From assembly GCA_025774935.1 (NCBI GenBank), contig JALGZK010000007.1, positions 1-64,000 of the forward strand: DNA of 64,000 bases, given 5' to 3'. The position numbers were made by a program, and so were the translations under genes. Below the pieces are notes generated by a model. It saw nothing but the letters and a program-made list of their open reading frames with translations, was not told the origin of the DNA and made no database searches. Positions within the stretch are counted from its first letter, which is position 1, and every line of letters begins with the position of its first letter. This DNA comes from a bacterium (lineage in GTDB: Bacteria > Joyebacterota > Joyebacteria > Joyebacterales > Joyebacteraceae). Of this stretch, positions 16,276 through 23,806 are shown one piece after another.

Positions 16276-17215
16276 GGGGCGCCACGATCGAGGCGTCCGA
16301 GTTGATCATGAACTTCGGTGTGTCGACGTCGAGCTTGTGCCACGTTATCTTCTCGTTCGGGACGGCGCCCGAGTACGAGCCGTACGACGTCGTGCTGTCG
16401 GAGATCTGGGCGAAGTAGGCCCAGTACGGGGTCGGCGACTTCAGGTCCTGCAGGATCATCGGTACCGCGCAGATCGCGAAGTCTCCGGGTATCCCTCCGC
16501 CGATCTGGAAGAACCCAACCGGCGTCCCCGCCTCGGCTCGCTCGAGGTACCACCTCGCGAGGTGCTCGAGCTGTTCGGTGCCGCTCCTGACCGCGGAGTG
16601 GCTCTTGATCTTGCCCCGCATGACGTCGGCGCAGAAGACGTTCCCCAGCGTGGAGTCCTCCCATCCGGGCGAGTAGACCGGGATGCCGTTCTCCTTCGCG
16701 GCCATCACCCACGAGTTCTCAGGCGGAACGGTGTAGTGCTCGGCGAGGTCCTTCCTGTCGAGGAGGTCGAAGACGTACTCCCATGGGAACCTCGCATCGC
16801 CGGTCTCCGCGGCCTCCTTCCACATGTCGAGGAGCGCATACTCGGTGCGGCGCATGACGGACTCGGGAATGCACGTGTCGGTCACGCGGTTGAGTCCCGC
16901 GTCCCGGAGCTCGCGCTCGTCCTCGGGCCTGAGGTCGCGGTAGTGGGGCACCATCTCGTAGTCCGTGTGGGCGAACAGGTTGAAGACGTCCTCCTCGAGG
17001 TTCGCCGCCGTGCAGGCGATTGCGTGCACCTTGTCCTGACGGATCATCTCCGCGAGCGAGATCCCGATCTCGCCGGTCGACATCGCCCCTGCCATCGCCA
17101 CGAACATCTGGCCGCCACGGTCGAGGAGTTCCCGCCACGCCTTCGCGGCGTCGAGGGTCTCGCGCGCGTTGAAGTGCCTGAAGTGCTTCTCCATGAACTC
17201 TGTGACGGTAGGCAT
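16247..17215 (-). CDS. Deoxyhypusine synthase-like protein
   Basis: A 322-residue NAD-dependent enzyme of the deoxyhypusine synthase fold: GGQMFVAMAGAMSTGEIGISLAEMI near the N-terminus, IACTAANLEEDVFN, GIPVYSPGWEDSTLG, and a C-terminal ITWHKLD segment that keeps the lysine used for imine formation in the family. Bacteria do not normally make hypusine, and bacterial members have been linked to homospermidine formation; which reaction occurs here is inferred. AAGGAA lies 6 bases upstream of the ATG. CstA lies downstream of its promoter side but is probably a separate unit. Confidence 0.85.
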   Translation of the reverse strand: MPTVTEFMEKHFRHFNARETLDAAKAWRELLDRGGQMFVAMAGAMSTGEIGISLAEMIRQDKVHAIACTAANLEEDVFNLFAHTDYEMVPHYRDLRPEDERELRDAGLNRVTDTCIPESVMRRTEYALLDMWKEAAETGDARFPWEYVFDLLDRKDLAEHYTVPPENSWVMAAKENGIPVYSPGWEDSTLGNVFCADVMRGKIKSHSAVRSGTEQLEHLARWYLERAEAGTPVGFFQIGGGIPGDFAICAVPMILQDLKSPTPYWAYFAQISDSTTSYGSYSGAVPNEKITWHKLDVDTPKFMINSDASIVAPLIFSYVLGE

Positions 17216-17296
17216 CGGTAATTCCTTTCATCGGGCGCGTGCGTCGCGGCATGCGGCGGCTGGGCCCGCAATGATAGCGCGGACGGTTGAGGAATG

Positions 17297-18961
17297 CTAC
17301 CCGTCCACCGAGGTCCGAGCGGCCCTGAGGCCACGCGGCGCCTCCGTTGCCACGAGCGCTCCGAGCGCAAGAAGGACGGCGCTCACGATCCCGAGAGCAA
17401 TGTTCGCGCTCTCGCCCGCCGGCGGGAAGAAGAACCGCCACCCCTTCCAGGCGAGCGCCGCCATCGTCGTCGCAAGCATGAAGATCGCAGGATAGAGCGT
17501 GTATCTCGATGGCTTCCTCATGCCGATGAGATACGCAGTGAGGACGATGAGCGTGAGCGCGGCGACGAGCTGGTTGGCTGCCGCGAAGACCGGCCAGAGC
17601 ACCGTCCACTTGCCCGACGAGCCGAGCAGGTAGGCGCCGACGATCCCCACCGCCGACGCGGCGAACCTGTTCCGGAAGAGCCTGACCTTCTCCCCGAAGA
17701 GCTCGGCCGTGATGAAGCGCGTGATGCGCACCGTCGTGTCGAGCGTCGTAAGGACGAACGTCTTGAGCATCGTGATCCCGACCAGCGTCCCGATCGCGAC
17801 GCTCCAGAGCGGAGCCGTGATCGAACCGTAGCCCGTTCCGAACGCCTGGATTGGTCCGCCCGAGTCGAGCGCTCCGAAGAAGCTCAGGGGCTCGCCTGCC
17901 GGCGCCGCCCACCTGAGTCCCGCCGCCACGCACACGAGCGCGAGCGTCGCGACAGCACCCTCCGTAAGCATCGCCCCGAATCCGATCGCCTTCCCGTCCG
18001 ACTCGTTCTCTAGCTGCTTCGACGTGGTGCCGCCTGCCACGAGCGAGTGGAACCCCGAGATCGCTCCGCATGCGATGAGGATGAAGAGCATCGGCCACAT
18101 CGGACCCTGCGTCGCGGAGTGCCAGCCCGTCCAAAACGGCGCGTCGATCGCCGGCCTCGAGAGCGCCAGCCCCGCGAATCCGATGACCATGCCTAGGATG
18201 AGCACCCACGTCGAGATGTAATCGCGGGGCTGGAGGAGGACCCAGACCGGGAGTACCGAGGCGACGAACCCGTACGCGATCAGGATGGCGAACCACGCCC
18301 GGAACGCGGCGTCGGGTCCGAACGGGAGCGCAAGCGGGTACCGGTAGCCGAGCGCGATAGAGGCGGCGAGGACGACGAGGGAGACGATCGTCGCCGGAGC
18401 GACCGGCACGTTCGCCCTGTTCGTGAGCCACCCGAAGAGCATCGCGATCGGCATGATCGCGAGCGTCGGGATCACGATCGCGGGGGTGCTCACGAGCGTC
18501 CGCGCAGCGACGACGGCGAAGACCGCGATGATCAGTATCAGGGCGAGCCAGACGAAGAGCATGAAGAGGAGGCGCGCCCTCGGCCCGACGACATCGCGGG
18601 CGATGTCGGGGAGCGACTTCCCGCCGTGGCGAACGGAGACCATGAGGGAGAGATAGTCGTGGACCGCGCCCGCGAAGACCACACCGAGAGCGATCCAGAG
18701 GATCGCAGGCCCCCAGCCGAACGCGGCCACCGCGGCGACCGGCCCGATAATCGGCCCCGCTCCTGCGATCGAAGAGAAGTGATGTCCGAAGAGGACGAGC
18801 CTGCTGCCCGGGCAGTAGTCGACGTCGTCCCGGAGCTCACACGACGGTGTCATCCGGGAGTCGTCGGGGTGGACGATTCGTCGGTCGAGGAGACCCCCGT
18901 ACCAGCGATAGGCCACCACGAGCCAGGCAACCACGATGAGGGAGAGGAGCAGGCTGTTCAC
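17297..18961 (-). CDS. cstA: Carbon starvation protein A-like permease
   Basis: A polytopic inner-membrane transporter of the CstA family (peptide or pyruvate uptake in characterised members). It has many hydrophobic helices and family signatures: FGHHFSSIAGAGPIIGPV, AGAVHDYLSLMVSVRHGGKSLPDI, ACGAISGFHSLVAGGTTSKQL, and FVLTTLDTTVRITRF. GTG 18961 is preferred because it gives the usual MNSLLLSLIVVAWLVVAYRWYG start and has AGGGGG 8 bases upstream. An ATG at 19003 lies only a few bases after a TATAAT-like box and has no ribosome site. The length (about 554 residues) is on the short side for CstA but covers the core. Confidence 0.9.
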   Translation of the reverse strand: MNSLLLSLIVVAWLVVAYRWYGGLLDRRIVHPDDSRMTPSCELRDDVDYCPGSRLVLFGHHFSSIAGAGPIIGPVAAVAAFGWGPAILWIALGVVFAGAVHDYLSLMVSVRHGGKSLPDIARDVVGPRARLLFMLFVWLALILIIAVFAVVAARTLVSTPAIVIPTLAIMPIAMLFGWLTNRANVPVAPATIVSLVVLAASIALGYRYPLALPFGPDAAFRAWFAILIAYGFVASVLPVWVLLQPRDYISTWVLILGMVIGFAGLALSRPAIDAPFWTGWHSATQGPMWPMLFILIACGAISGFHSLVAGGTTSKQLENESDGKAIGFGAMLTEGAVATLALVCVAAGLRWAAPAGEPLSFFGALDSGGPIQAFGTGYGSITAPLWSVAIGTLVGITMLKTFVLTTLDTTVRITRFITAELFGEKVRLFRNRFAASAVGIVGAYLLGSSGKWTVLWPVFAAANQLVAALTLIVLTAYLIGMRKPSRYTLYPAIFMLATTMAALAWKGWRFFFPPAGESANIALGIVSAVLLALGALVATEAPRGLRAARTSVDG

Positions 18962-19015
18962 GGTCGGAGCCCCCTGTAGCCGGGAATCCAGAGGGAATCG
19001 CATAGGGTCTCACGC

Positions 19016-19021
19016 ATTATA
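19016..19021 (-). promoter_or_regulatory. Possible -10 box for cstA
   Basis: TATAAT on the minus strand, 55 bases before the GTG start of cstA. No convincing -35 hexamer lies 16-18 bases upstream (nearest is TAACTC), so an activator may be needed. The intergenic region 18962-19172 is AT-rich and holds divergent promoters. Confidence 0.4.
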
Positions 19022-19074
19022 AGCGATTACTGAGTATGGAGTTAGAAGAAAACGATGGCAACTAACTGTATCAC

Positions 19075-19103
19075 TTGACATATACACCAATACACCTTAT
19101 GAT
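19075..19103 (+). promoter_or_regulatory. Strong sigma-70-type promoter of the GntR/ABC operon
   Basis: A perfect TTGACA, a 17-base spacer and TATGAT, in an AT-rich intergenic region. It would drive the genes from 19173 onward, starting near 19110. Confidence 0.75.
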
Positions 19104-19115
19104 GGTCACTGGTGT
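19082..19115. promoter_or_regulatory. ATACACC repeats in the promoter spacer (putative GntR operator)
   Basis: Two direct copies of ATACACC (19082-19088 and 19090-19096) fill the spacer between -35 and -10. An inverted GGTGT follows at 19111-19115, so ACACC/GGTGT form an inverted pair around the start site. The location suggests autoregulation by the GntR protein encoded in the same operon, as YtrA does in Bacillus. Confidence 0.45.
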
Positions 19116-19172
19116 CAGTTGAAATGAGGCCGGACGACAGGCCTCTGAAGGGGCAGGCGAGTGGAGGCGGAC

Positions 19173-19562
19173 GTGAGAAGGAACCACTTGAGACGATTGA
19201 AGGCAGGAGCGCTCGTCGCGCTGGTGTTGATGGCGCCGACGGCGTCACGTGGGGCACCCGGAATCATGCGAGTCGAGGGTCTCTCGGCCGTGTCCGACCG
19301 GGCGTTCGGGATCAGCATCCAGGCGCACTCGCCGATAGGTGGTGGCTCGGCGGGGTCGGAGGAGGTGGGGTGCTGTCCCGGGACCAGCGGGACCCAGAGG
19401 AGTTCGATCGGAGAGCTGCTCGAGCGCGTGCCCGACTCCGACGATCTGATCGCGGGAGGCGCGCGGGTCGCGCGGGCGGTGGTCAAGGTGCTGAGAGCGA
19501 TCGCGGAGACATGGCTGGACCGGAGCGACGGGACCCCGGGACCGCACGAGGAGACAGCGTGA
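19173..19562 (+). CDS. Small secreted protein of unknown function, first gene of GntR/ABC operon
   Basis: A 129-residue protein with a basic start and hydrophobic stretch (RRLKAGALVALVLMAPTASRG) that reads as a signal peptide. A Gly/Ser-rich middle with adjacent cysteines (VGCCPG) and a helical C-terminal part (GGARVARAVVKVLRAIAETWL) follow. GTG 19173 is chosen because GGAGG lies 5 bases upstream; GTG 19161 is possible. Its stop overlaps the GntR ATG by one base (TGATG), so the two are translationally coupled. I do not recognise the family, and such a gene is not part of the usual ytr-type operon. Confidence 0.6.
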   Translation: MRRNHLRRLKAGALVALVLMAPTASRGAPGIMRVEGLSAVSDRAFGISIQAHSPIGGGSAGSEEVGCCPGTSGTQRSSIGELLERVPDSDDLIAGGARVARAVVKVLRAIAETWLDRSDGTPGPHEETA

Positions 19563-20020
19563 TGCTGATCGTCGTCGACCCACACAGCGGTGTTCCGGTC
19601 TACCGGCAGCTGATGGACCAGATCAAGCTCCACGTGGCGAGTGGTCTTCTGAAGCCGGGGGACGAACTCCCTTCGACGCGTGCTCTCTCGTCCGAGCTCG
19701 GCGTGAACCCGATGACCATCAGCAAGGCATACAGCTTCCTCGAGAGGGACGACATCGTCGAGCGGCGCCCGGGCCGCCCGCTCGTGGTGAAGACCGTGAC
19801 CGGAGGCGTGATCCGCGACAGACGGGTCGAGGAGCTCCGGAAGAGCCTCGCGCCGACTGTGACGATGGTAAAGCAGCTCGGGCTCTCGGATGAGGAAGCG
19901 GTTCGAGCGTTCGCCGATCTGCTCGAGTCGACGCGGGAGCCCGGCGAAGGCTCCGGTGATGAGCCGCGGCCCGACGACCCTGACAACGGAACGACCGATG
20001 AGGAGGTCTCGAGAGCATGA
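19562..20020 (+). CDS. GntR-family transcriptional regulator, YtrA-type
   Basis: A 152-residue repressor: winged helix-turn-helix at about residues 10-75 (PVYRQLMDQIKLHVASGLLKPGDELPSTRALSSELGVNPMTISKAYSFLERDDIVERRPG) in the standard GntR layout, followed by only a short helical C-terminal part without an effector-binding domain. That short form is the YtrA subfamily, which typically controls an adjacent ABC transporter. The ATG has GAGGAG about 7 bases upstream, and the stop overlaps the ATP-binding protein start (ATGA). Motif strings here are quoted only to mark position. Confidence 0.88.
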   Translation: MLIVVDPHSGVPVYRQLMDQIKLHVASGLLKPGDELPSTRALSSELGVNPMTISKAYSFLERDDIVERRPGRPLVVKTVTGGVIRDRRVEELRKSLAPTVTMVKQLGLSDEEAVRAFADLLESTREPGEGSGDEPRPDDPDNGTTDEEVSRA

Positions 20021-20910
20021 ACGTCTTGGATTTCACAGACATCCACCGAGCGTACGTGAAGGGGAAGGACGTCCTCGATGGCGTCAGCTTCTCGGTGGGC
20101 GAGGGCGAGGTGGTCGGGCTCCTGGGGAAGAACGGGGCGGGGAAGACGACGCTCATCCGGATCGCCATGGGGATGCTCGAAGCTCAGAAGGGGACGGTCA
20201 GCGTGTTCGGGACGGACCCGCGCGAGAAGCCGGTCGACATGAAGCGGCGCGTGGGGTACGTCTCCGAGGTCCAGATCATCCCGCCGTTCCTGAAGGTCCG
20301 TGAGGTCGTCGAGATTCACCGAGAGCTCTACCCGACCTGGGATGAGTCGATGGCGCGCGACCTGGCGGAGCGCTTCGAGATCCCGGGCGGGAAGCGGATG
20401 AAGCACCTGAGCAAGGGGCAGGCGAGGCAGGTCGCGCTTCTCTGCGCGGTCTCGCACCGTCCGGAGCTCCTGCTTCTCGACGAGCCGGCAGGCGGGCTCG
20501 ACCCCGCGGCACGTCGGGAGTTCCTCGAGACCTCGATTCAACTCCTGAATGAAGAGGGTACGACGATCCTCTTCTCGTCGCACTACATGCAGGACGTCGA
20601 ACGGATGGCAGGCAGAGTCGTGATGCTCCACGACGGCGGAGTCCTCATCGACGACGCGCTGGACCGACTGCGCGAGGCGCACACGCTGGCGCTCGTGCCC
20701 CTCGACGGGAAGGCGACGATCGACCGGATCCGCTCGCTCGAGCCGTGCCTCGGCGTGCGCGAACGCTCCGACGGGCTGCACGCCGTCTTCGCGATGAGCC
20801 CGGAGGAATCGTGCCGGCTCCTCGAGAACGACCTTGGGATCAGCGGCGCGAACTGCCGGAGCATCGCGCTCGAGGACATGTTCATCGAGCTCGTGGGAGG
20901 CCAGGCATGA
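20017..20910 (+). CDS. ABC transporter ATP-binding protein (YtrB-like)
   Basis: A cytoplasmic ATPase subunit of 297 residues. Walker A is GKNGAGKTT (near 40), the signature region is LSKGQARQVALLCAV (LSKGQ replaces the usual LSGGQ), Walker B is LLLLDEPAGGLD, and the switch His is in FSSHYMQDVER. A C-terminal ~80-residue extension (LVPLDGKATIDRIRSLEPC...) is typical of CcmA/YtrB-type exporters. The start and stop both overlap their neighbours by 4 bases. It energises the permease encoded next. Confidence 0.92.
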   Translation: MNVLDFTDIHRAYVKGKDVLDGVSFSVGEGEVVGLLGKNGAGKTTLIRIAMGMLEAQKGTVSVFGTDPREKPVDMKRRVGYVSEVQIIPPFLKVREVVEIHRELYPTWDESMARDLAERFEIPGGKRMKHLSKGQARQVALLCAVSHRPELLLLDEPAGGLDPAARREFLETSIQLLNEEGTTILFSSHYMQDVERMAGRVVMLHDGGVLIDDALDRLREAHTLALVPLDGKATIDRIRSLEPCLGVRERSDGLHAVFAMSPEESCRLLENDLGISGANCRSIALEDMFIELVGGQA

Positions 20911-22775
20911 TCCTCTCGCTTCTCAGGCGGGACTACGCTCTGAGATTCCTCGGCCGGTGGGCGATCATCGGCCCCGTCACCGGGCTCACGTTCCTGAGCC
21001 TGCTCGTGAGCGCGCGTGCGGCTTCCGGAGTCGGGACGGAACTGACCGCCCTCGAGATCTTCCTCGTCGTGGTGGCGCTCTGGGCTCCGATCTCGATCGA
21101 TCTCGGCATGACGGCGGTCGCGCCCCGCGCGGGTCGATTCGATCTCACGATCCCCGTCGCGGGAAGGGACCTCTGGGTCGCGCACACGGTCGCGGCGTGC
21201 ATCTCCTCTGTCTCGGTCGCCGCGATCACGGCCACGGTCGCGGGTGGCCTGGCGTGGATCATCGTGACTAAACTCGGGGCCGGCCACTTCGCCTACGCGC
21301 TAGAGATCCCGGTCATCGCGGTGCGGAGCGTGGCAGCGGCCTCTCTCGTGGCCGTGCTCTTCCAGAGCCGGCTCCCGTCGCTCTCGCGGCTCCCGAGGGG
21401 GCGCCGTACGAGCGCCCTGACTGTCTTCGTCCTGTTCGTCTTCCTGGGTGTCACGTACGCCTTCAGTCTGATCCCGGCGTGGTGGAGCATCGCTCTGCCG
21501 ATCGCCGCGCTGGTTGTCGCCCGTCGAACGTACGGGCTCATCCCTCCGGCCCTCGCTCTCCTTCCGCGCAAGGCGAGCGAGGAGCCCGGAGGCGGGGAGG
21601 CGCAGGACGTCGGACTCGCGAGCGTTCCGAGGCGTGGGTTCGGCTTCTCCTGGTTTCTCCTGTGGGTATTCTACCGGAGCACGACGAAGGTGCCGCTCGG
21701 CCCCGCCATCGTGGTCCCGATCCTGTTCGGGTTCGGCATGGTGCTCGCCGGGTTCAAGCGCGCGGTGTTCGGCGGCGACATCATCCGCTTCGCCTTCGTC
21801 ATCCTGACGGCCTACATCCTCCTGGCGGGGAGCGGGCTGCCTCCCAGAAAGCTATTCACGTTCGATCCTCTCCCGATCTCGCGGAGGAGGATCTTCGCGG
21901 CGGTCACCCTCCCGCTCGTGATCGTCCTCTCGCTCGGGTACGCGGGTGGGCGCATCTGGGCGGAGACCCGTGGGGGCCAGAGGGAGCTCATCCGGCTCGC
22001 GGAGTACGACTGCTGCCACTACGTCCAGGTCCCCTACGAGATCTGCGAAGTCTCGTGGGACGGCCGGCCCGTCACGATCACGTCGCCGTGGGGTGAGAGC
22101 GTCACGCCGCGAGCCGACCATCTCCGGGAGGGTGGACAGGTCTACATCTACTCGCCGTTCGCCACGAACGACGACAGCTCGCTCGAGTTCGTGGCCCTTC
22201 AGATCAGCCGCGCGGTGGAGGCGCTCTACGGGAGACAGATCCACCCCGACGAGATTGCGGACCGCTATCTCACCGTGGGCCCCGACGGATTCGTCGTGCC
22301 GAAGGGCGACGGCCTCACGCTGGCCCGCGACTATCCGGAACTGACGCCCCTGTCGGGAGGGCCGATCTTCCCTGTGGTGATGATGGTGATCCTGGGGCTC
22401 TGGTACGCGTCGTTCGCTCTCTATCTGCGTACGCTCCGCGCGGCGGTCAGCGAGAGGATCCGCAAGGGCGCCTTCTGGGGGAGCATGATCGGGCTGCTCG
22501 TGCTTCACATGTGGCAGTTCTTCGCGCCCGTGGTGAACGAGGTCTCTCTGACGGAGTTCGGCGCGTTCTGGGGTATCGCCATACGGCACCTGGGCCTGGC
22601 GGTTCCCGGGGGCTCGGTGACGGTGTGGGTGCTCTGCTCCCTCATCGTCTTCGGGGTCTACAGGGTCGCCGAGCGTCAGTTCGTCCGAGCGGAGTCACTG
22701 CCCGGGGACGAGAGCCACATGGACATGATGCCGCTCATCAACTGGGCCGCGAGGCCGGACGGCGTTCGCCAGTAG
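20907..22775 (+). CDS. ABC transporter permease with large soluble insert
   Basis: A 622-residue membrane protein starting MILSLLRRDYALRF. About six hydrophobic helices precede residue 250, another group lies around 255-350, and two to three more lie after 480. Between them, residues ~355-470 form a hydrophilic domain with an unusual YDCCHYVQVPYEICEVSW segment. The start ATG overlaps the ATPase stop (ATGA). The permease of a two-gene ABC exporter under GntR control is the clear reading; the substrate is unknown. In ytr- and bcr-type systems such transporters respond to envelope stress or peptide antibiotics, which would be a hypothesis here. Confidence 0.8.
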   Translation: MILSLLRRDYALRFLGRWAIIGPVTGLTFLSLLVSARAASGVGTELTALEIFLVVVALWAPISIDLGMTAVAPRAGRFDLTIPVAGRDLWVAHTVAACISSVSVAAITATVAGGLAWIIVTKLGAGHFAYALEIPVIAVRSVAAASLVAVLFQSRLPSLSRLPRGRRTSALTVFVLFVFLGVTYAFSLIPAWWSIALPIAALVVARRTYGLIPPALALLPRKASEEPGGGEAQDVGLASVPRRGFGFSWFLLWVFYRSTTKVPLGPAIVVPILFGFGMVLAGFKRAVFGGDIIRFAFVILTAYILLAGSGLPPRKLFTFDPLPISRRRIFAAVTLPLVIVLSLGYAGGRIWAETRGGQRELIRLAEYDCCHYVQVPYEICEVSWDGRPVTITSPWGESVTPRADHLREGGQVYIYSPFATNDDSSLEFVALQISRAVEALYGRQIHPDEIADRYLTVGPDGFVVPKGDGLTLARDYPELTPLSGGPIFPVVMMVILGLWYASFALYLRTLRAAVSERIRKGAFWGSMIGLLVLHMWQFFAPVVNEVSLTEFGAFWGIAIRHLGLAVPGGSVTVWVLCSLIVFGVYRVAERQFVRAESLPGDESHMDMMPLINWAARPDGVRQ

Positions 22776-22844
22776 CTCGAGCGAATAGACTTGCCTGACA
22801 GCTGTATCAACTAGTGCGGGAGCAACTGGAGAAAGAAGGCTGCC

Positions 22845-22991
22845 ATGCACATCGGAAACGCCGGTATCGTTCTGCTCATCGTGCTCGCTGTTCCCATTCT
22901 CTTCCAGGTCGTGAAGCTCGCGATCGACCAGAAGAAGAGGCACGATGAGGTCGTCGAGCGCCTCGAGAGACTGGAACGGTCCGCCAGGTAG
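22845..22991 (+). CDS. 48-residue single-span membrane protein
   Basis: The product begins MHIGNAGIVLLIVLAVPILF, one membrane segment, followed by a charged amphipathic tail (KKRHDEVVERLERLERSAR) that looks like a short coiled coil. AGAAGG lies about 7 bases before the ATG. It sits 69 bases after the permease gene and 44 bases before another small membrane protein, in the same orientation, so it is probably in the GntR/ABC operon. No family recognised; the layout resembles small regulatory partners of membrane complexes. Confidence 0.6.
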   Translation: MHIGNAGIVLLIVLAVPILFQVVKLAIDQKKRHDEVVERLERLERSAR

Positions 22992-23035
22992 CCTCGCGCC
23001 CGGTCAGCGCCCGCGCACCGAGAAGGAGACGCACC

Positions 23036-23254
23036 ATGCTCGCACGGCTGGATCCTCAGCGGAAGATCGGCGTCGGAGCCGCACTGGCGGCAAGTGCAGG
23101 CGCCGTGATGTCGGTCGCGCCGCACTTCGGATGGACGACGCTCGACAGACCCTGGAGCTTCCTTGCGGGGTTCGCGTTCGGCCTGCTCGCGGGGGTCGGA
23201 GCCATGACCGCTATCGTCGGGCTCGTCGAGTGCAGGAAGGAGAGAGTGTCATGA
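23036..23254 (+). CDS. Small membrane protein, two predicted spans
   Basis: A 72-residue protein with two hydrophobic segments (about 13-32 and 42-64: GVGAALAASAGAVMSVAP and FLAGFAFGLLAGVGAMTAIV) and a basic tail CRKERVS. AAGGAG is 6 bases before the ATG; its stop overlaps the next start (ATGA). The close packing with the genes either side places it in the operon that begins with the GntR regulator. I see no motif that suggests a function. Confidence 0.65.
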   Translation: MLARLDPQRKIGVGAALAASAGAVMSVAPHFGWTTLDRPWSFLAGFAFGLLAGVGAMTAIVGLVECRKERVS

Positions 23255-23526
23255 CGCCACTCGTCGCCGTTCTCGTGACGACCGCGGTCATCGCCTTGGT
23301 GTCCGGAGTGGCCTCCATGGTCGCGATCGCCTGTGCAGTGGCACGGCGCGGGCTGCCGGTGAACTGGATCTTCATTAGGCTCCTCATCCCCAAGTACGTT
23401 ACCCAGTACCGCGCTCTCACCATCGAGGAGAGCGGGCGAGCGGGCCCTCTCTTCTACTGGTTCCTGATCTCCATGAACCTCGCGCTCGTGTGCACGATCG
23501 CTGCGTTGGTACTGCGCGCTTCTTGA
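23251..23526 (+). CDS. Small membrane protein, two predicted spans
   Basis: A 91-residue protein with hydrophobic segments at about 3-30 and 66-88 separated by a cationic loop (ARRGLPVNWIFIRLLIPKYV). It overlaps the previous gene by 4 bases (ATGA), with GGAG upstream inside that gene. Together with the 72- and 48-residue proteins it makes a run of three tiny membrane proteins after an ABC exporter. Their order suggests accessory subunits, but this is inference. Confidence 0.65.
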   Translation: MTPLVAVLVTTAVIALVSGVASMVAIACAVARRGLPVNWIFIRLLIPKYVTQYRALTIEESGRAGPLFYWFLISMNLALVCTIAALVLRAS

Positions 23527-23540
23527 GATTGGGGGACGCG

Positions 23541-23720
23541 ATGATCCACATGCACGAGCGAAACGACGTGGCCCCGATCTGCCCGCACTGCGAGACAGAG
23601 GTCCGCCAGGTCTGGTTCCAGAGGATTCCGGGGGTGGCGGGGAAGCGGTACATGTACTTCTGCTCGAACTGTCGGAAGGTCCTCGATGTCTCACATCGCA
23701 AGGGCTTCCTGATGGGATAA
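23541..23720 (+). CDS. Small CxxC zinc-ribbon protein
   Basis: A 59-residue protein with CPHC near residue 14 and CSNC near residue 42, a zinc-ribbon pattern, and aromatic residues between them (VWFQRIPGVAGKRYMYF). The start at ATG 23541 has GGGGGA 5 bases upstream; the next ATG (two codons on) is also possible. It follows the small membrane proteins by 14 bases and is likely the last gene of that operon. Function unknown; such ribbons are often nucleic-acid or protein-binding. Confidence 0.65.
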   Translation: MIHMHERNDVAPICPHCETEVRQVWFQRIPGVAGKRYMYFCSNCRKVLDVSHRKGFLMG

Positions 23721-23806
23721 CCGCATGGGAAGCTGTACCGCGGGCGCGCGGAGAGCGCGCCCCGCACCGTGAACACAACCGCGCGCGGCACAACGGAGGT
23801 AGCACC

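Noticed and set aside
16719-18431. 570-codon open frame on the minus strand
   Set aside because: It overlaps CstA and the deoxyhypusine-synthase-like gene in a different frame; both of those have convincing family motifs.
22945-23250. N-terminal extension of the 91-residue membrane protein
   Set aside because: The upstream in-frame codons overlap two other small genes and are Arg-rich. The ATG at 23251 overlaps the preceding stop, as in coupled genes.
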